A DNA stretch of 8,267 bases, taken from assembly GCA_004297315.1 (NCBI GenBank), contig SCTU01000016.1, forward strand, positions 1 to 8,267, in the 5' to 3' direction. Shown piece after piece: positions 7,093 through 8,267 of this stretch. The translations under genes and the position numbers were made by a program. Below the pieces are notes generated by a model. That model was not told where the DNA came from. It ran no database searches and saw only the letters and a program-made list of their open reading frames with translations. The stretch comes from Dehalococcoidia bacterium. GTDB lineage: Bacteria > Chloroflexota > Dehalococcoidia > UBA2979. Position 1 is the stretch's first letter. Each line of letters opens with the position of its first letter.

Positions 7093-7121
7093 ACGTTACG
7101 GACGCCCACAGAGAGGGTCAA
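7093..7121 (-). promoter_or_regulatory. Probable sigma70-type promoter for rplY
   Basis: On the minus strand TTGACC (7121-7116; 5 of 6 consensus) is followed, after exactly 17 bp, by TAACGT (7098-7093; 3 of 6, but with the key second A and last T). Transcription would start near 7086 and give a leader of about 52 nt that includes the AAGGA ribosome binding site. It lies in the divergent region, as expected for this gene. Confidence 0.5.
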
Positions 7122-7135
7122 GCCGCGCCACCGGG

Positions 7136-7171
7136 CCGCCCGCCCTCTGCCGCACGCGCGCGGGTGGGCGG
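7136..7171. repeat. Inverted repeat in the divergent intergenic region
   Basis: CCGCCCGCCC (7136-7145) and GGGTGGGCGG (7162-7171) are complementary over 10 bp with one G-T pair, around a 16-bp GC-rich spacer. The repeat lies between the rplY promoter and a TATACT box (7174-7179) that could be the -10 element of the plus-strand gene. It may be an operator. In DNA this GC-rich, chance symmetry is also possible. Confidence 0.3.
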
Positions 7172-7173
7172 TC

Positions 7174-7179
7174 TATACT
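7174..7179 (+). promoter_or_regulatory. TATACT, possible -10 box for the membrane protein gene
   Basis: TATACT matches the -10 consensus at 5 of 6 positions and stands out in a very GC-rich region, 61 bp before the ATG at 7241. No recognisable -35 hexamer is found 16-18 bp upstream (the region is CGCACG-like), so activator dependence or another sigma factor would be required if it is real. A GGCGCC...GGCGCC self-complementary pair (7199-7204, 7213-7218) lies in the would-be leader. Confidence 0.3.
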
Positions 7180-7240
7180 CGAATGCACCCACCGCACCGG
7201 CGCCCGCGGCACGGCGCCACGACGAGGCAGGCACGTCCCC

Positions 7241-7723
7241 ATGGGCGAACCCGACCGCCTCGAACGGGAGATCGAGGAGATCCTCGGGAAGATCGAGAAC
7301 TTCCCGGGGCCTGAGGCCCGCCGCGCCCGCCGAGCCCTTCCCCGCCCAGTCCAGGACGCCGTCGCGAAGCGCCGTCACGCGGTCGCTCGACAAATCTCCC
7401 GGGTCTCGATCTCGCAGGTGATGCTCTTCGCGTTCCTGCTCATCCTCGGTTCCTTCTTCTTCCGCGAGGCCGGTGTGCTGGCGCTCTGGGCGCTGTACGC
7501 GGGCATCATCCTGTTCGTGGTCTCGTTCGCGATCATGATGTTCGGGAGCCGTAACAAGCTCTCGAGCCGCCAGGAGACGGTCTGGCGTGGCCGGAGCGTC
7601 TCGTACGGCGCGGGCTCCCGGCGGCCCGCGCGCGGGCGCGTCGCAGGCAAGCCCGCGGCTCCCACCCTGCTGGTCCGGCTCCGACGCCGCTGGGCAGGAC
7701 GCGGGAATCGAAAACGCCCGTAG
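7241..7723 (+). CDS. Unidentified small membrane protein with two helices and a basic tail
   Basis: I cannot assign this 160-residue protein to a named family. It starts with a charged helix, MGEPDRLEREIEEILGKIEN, likely amphipathic or coiled-coil, followed by FPGPEARRARRALPRP and an Arg/Lys-rich stretch to about residue 54. Two membrane helices follow (about 58-74, VMLFAFLLILGSFFF; about 78-100, ending ILFVVSFAIMM), separated by the short turn REAG. The last 60 residues contain QETVWRGRSVSYG and a very Arg-rich tail. By the positive-inside rule both ends should be cytoplasmic. The ATG at 7241 is preferred over the open upstream frame (back to 7052), since that stretch overlaps the rplY leader and promoter and reads as low-complexity Arg/Gly/Pro. 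The ribosome site is weak. The acidic opening suggests a conserved family, but that is an impression, not a search result. Confidence 0.8.
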   Translation: MGEPDRLEREIEEILGKIENFPGPEARRARRALPRPVQDAVAKRRHAVARQISRVSISQVMLFAFLLILGSFFFREAGVLALWALYAGIILFVVSFAIMMFGSRNKLSSRQETVWRGRSVSYGAGSRRPARGRVAGKPAAPTLLVRLRRRWAGRGNRKRP

Positions 7724-7739
7724 ACACCTCGGTGCGGGC

Positions 7740-8267
7740 ATGACCAAGCGCTCTCACCCCGTCAGGGGTGTGTTTATGTCGTATTCGTGGTGGCCCGCGA
7801 CCGCGGTGGCCGCCGTCGTCGTGCTCGTCTCGTGCGGCGGGCAGGCGGCCGCGCCTCCGGCAACTGCCTCCGAGGCCGCTGCCACGACGAGCGTGGCACC
7901 CGCCACCGGGACGGCCACGACCATCTCCCCCTCGAGGCCCGACGCGGACCGCGTCCTGGCACACCTGAGGGCGCTCGCGGGCGACATCGGTTCTCGCGCC
8001 GCGGGCACGGAGGGGGAAAAGCGGGGCGCGGAGTACGTCGCGGCCTCGCTTCGGGACGCCGGTTACACCGTCGCGCTCGAACCGTTCACGTTCGACCTGC
8101 GCTATGACCGCTCCGCGGTCCAACTCCCCGATAGCCCGCTGAAGGCATTCGCGCTGACCGGGTCGCCGCAGGCGGAGGGCTCCGGGACACTCGTCATGGC
8201 AGGGATGGGGCGGCCCGAGGACTTCGCCCTCCGCGACGTACGGGGGAAGACCGTGGTCGTTGACCGC
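7740..8267 (+). CDS. Lipoprotein of the M28 metallopeptidase type (3' end missing)
   Basis: The frame is open to the window end, giving 176 residues of an N-terminal fragment. A hydrophobic stretch (AVAAVVVLVSCGG) ends in a lipobox LVSC, so the mature protein starts at that cysteine and is lipid-anchored outside the membrane. About 38 Ala/Thr/Pro-rich residues form a tether. Then comes the characteristic N-terminal stretch of M28 aminopeptidases (LRALAGDIGSRAAGTEGEKR, then AEYVAASLRDAGYTV). The fragment ends with DVRGKTVVVDR, like the PA insert domain. The zinc ligands would lie beyond the window, so catalytic competence cannot be judged. Start: ATG 7740 gives a signal peptide with Lys/Arg residues (MTKRSHPVRG) as lipoproteins normally need; ATG 7776, in the same frame, has AGGGG at 7-nt spacing but no positive charge. 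I favour 7740 moderately. Confidence 0.8.
   Translation, partial: MTKRSHPVRGVFMSYSWWPATAVAAVVVLVSCGGQAAAPPATASEAAATTSVAPATGTATTISPSRPDADRVLAHLRALAGDIGSRAAGTEGEKRGAEYVAASLRDAGYTVALEPFTFDLRYDRSAVQLPDSPLKAFALTGSPQAEGSGTLVMAGMGRPEDFALRDVRGKTVVVDR
7755..7770 (+). terminator. Small hairpin before/within the M28 lipoprotein start, possible terminator
   Basis: CACCCC (7755-7760), loop GTCA, GGGGTG (7765-7770): a perfect 6-bp stem followed by TGTTTATGT. It stands 31 bp after the stop of the membrane protein gene and could end that transcript, though the T-run is poor. Its 3' arm also includes the AGGGG that would serve as ribosome binding site for the alternative ATG at 7776. Confidence 0.35.

Noticed and set aside
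7035..7121. Longer rplY start at a TTG (7121)
   Set aside because: The TTG is part of the proposed -35 box, there is no ribosome site, and the added 29 residues have no L25 similarity, while ATG 7034 has AAGGA at 7 nt.
7052..7240. Upstream extension of the two-helix membrane protein
   Set aside because: The frame is open only because of high GC; it covers the rplY promoter and reads as low-complexity. The charged helix beginning at 7241 is a natural N-terminus.
6522..7421. 299-codon plus-strand frame over rplY
   Set aside because: It is the antisense of rplY, which has clear L25 motifs; the translated product is an Asp/Val/Leu-rich mirror with no domain.
7118..7747. 209-codon minus-strand frame opposite the membrane protein
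   Set aside because: It is a mirror of that gene with low-complexity content and no ribosome site or neighbours in support.
1..8267. CRISPR arrays, insertion sequences, tRNA genes, prophage or defence genes
   Set aside because: No direct repeat series, terminal inverted repeats with a transposase, tRNA-like folds or defence-type domains were seen; the genes are conserved housekeeping and envelope types.

Overview
The window is an ordinary, gene-dense, very GC-rich bacterial chromosome segment with strong G/C preference at third codon positions. The most likely source is a member of the Chloroflexota (Dehalococcoidia/Tepidiformia/Thermomicrobia-like). That assignment is an inference. It rests on a YvcK protein with an N-terminal membrane hairpin, a short SecG followed by a family 5 solute-binding protein, and an Fmt whose formyl-folate site motif differs from the proteobacterial form. 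There are no phage, transposon, CRISPR, tRNA or rRNA signatures.

Layout. Positions 1-6440 carry six genes on the plus strand: the 3' three quarters of gatB (Asp/Glu-tRNA amidotransferase subunit B), yvcK (UDP-sugar-binding regulator with a membrane anchor), secG (translocase subunit), a cysteine-free family 5 solute-binding protein, fmt (Met-tRNA formyltransferase) and rlmN (23S rRNA A2503 / tRNA A37 methyltransferase). The gaps from secG to rlmN are 10-16 bp, so secG-SBP-fmt-rlmN looks like one transcription unit. yvcK has its own plausible promoter after gatB, and an imperfect inverted repeat fills the yvcK-secG gap. On the minus strand, rplY (ribosomal protein L25/Ctc) runs towards rlmN; only 3 bp separate the two stop codons, and a perfect 8-bp hairpin lies inside the rlmN 3' end. 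Upstream of rplY is a 206-bp divergent intergenic region with a good minus-strand promoter, a 10-bp-arm inverted repeat and a TATACT box. It is followed on the plus strand by an unidentified two-helix membrane protein and the beginning of a lipoprotein of the M28 metallopeptidase type, which runs off the window end.

How the genes fit together. The common theme is translation and export: GatB makes Gln-tRNA/Asn-tRNA, Fmt makes the initiator tRNA, RlmN modifies the peptidyl-transferase centre, L25 binds 5S rRNA, and SecG supports secretion of proteins such as the solute-binding protein and the M28 lipoprotein. YvcK would tie in carbon flux to cell-envelope precursors. I found no convincing novel system. 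The points worth a second look are regulatory (hairpins at gene junctions, start-site ambiguity) and two poorly characterised envelope proteins.
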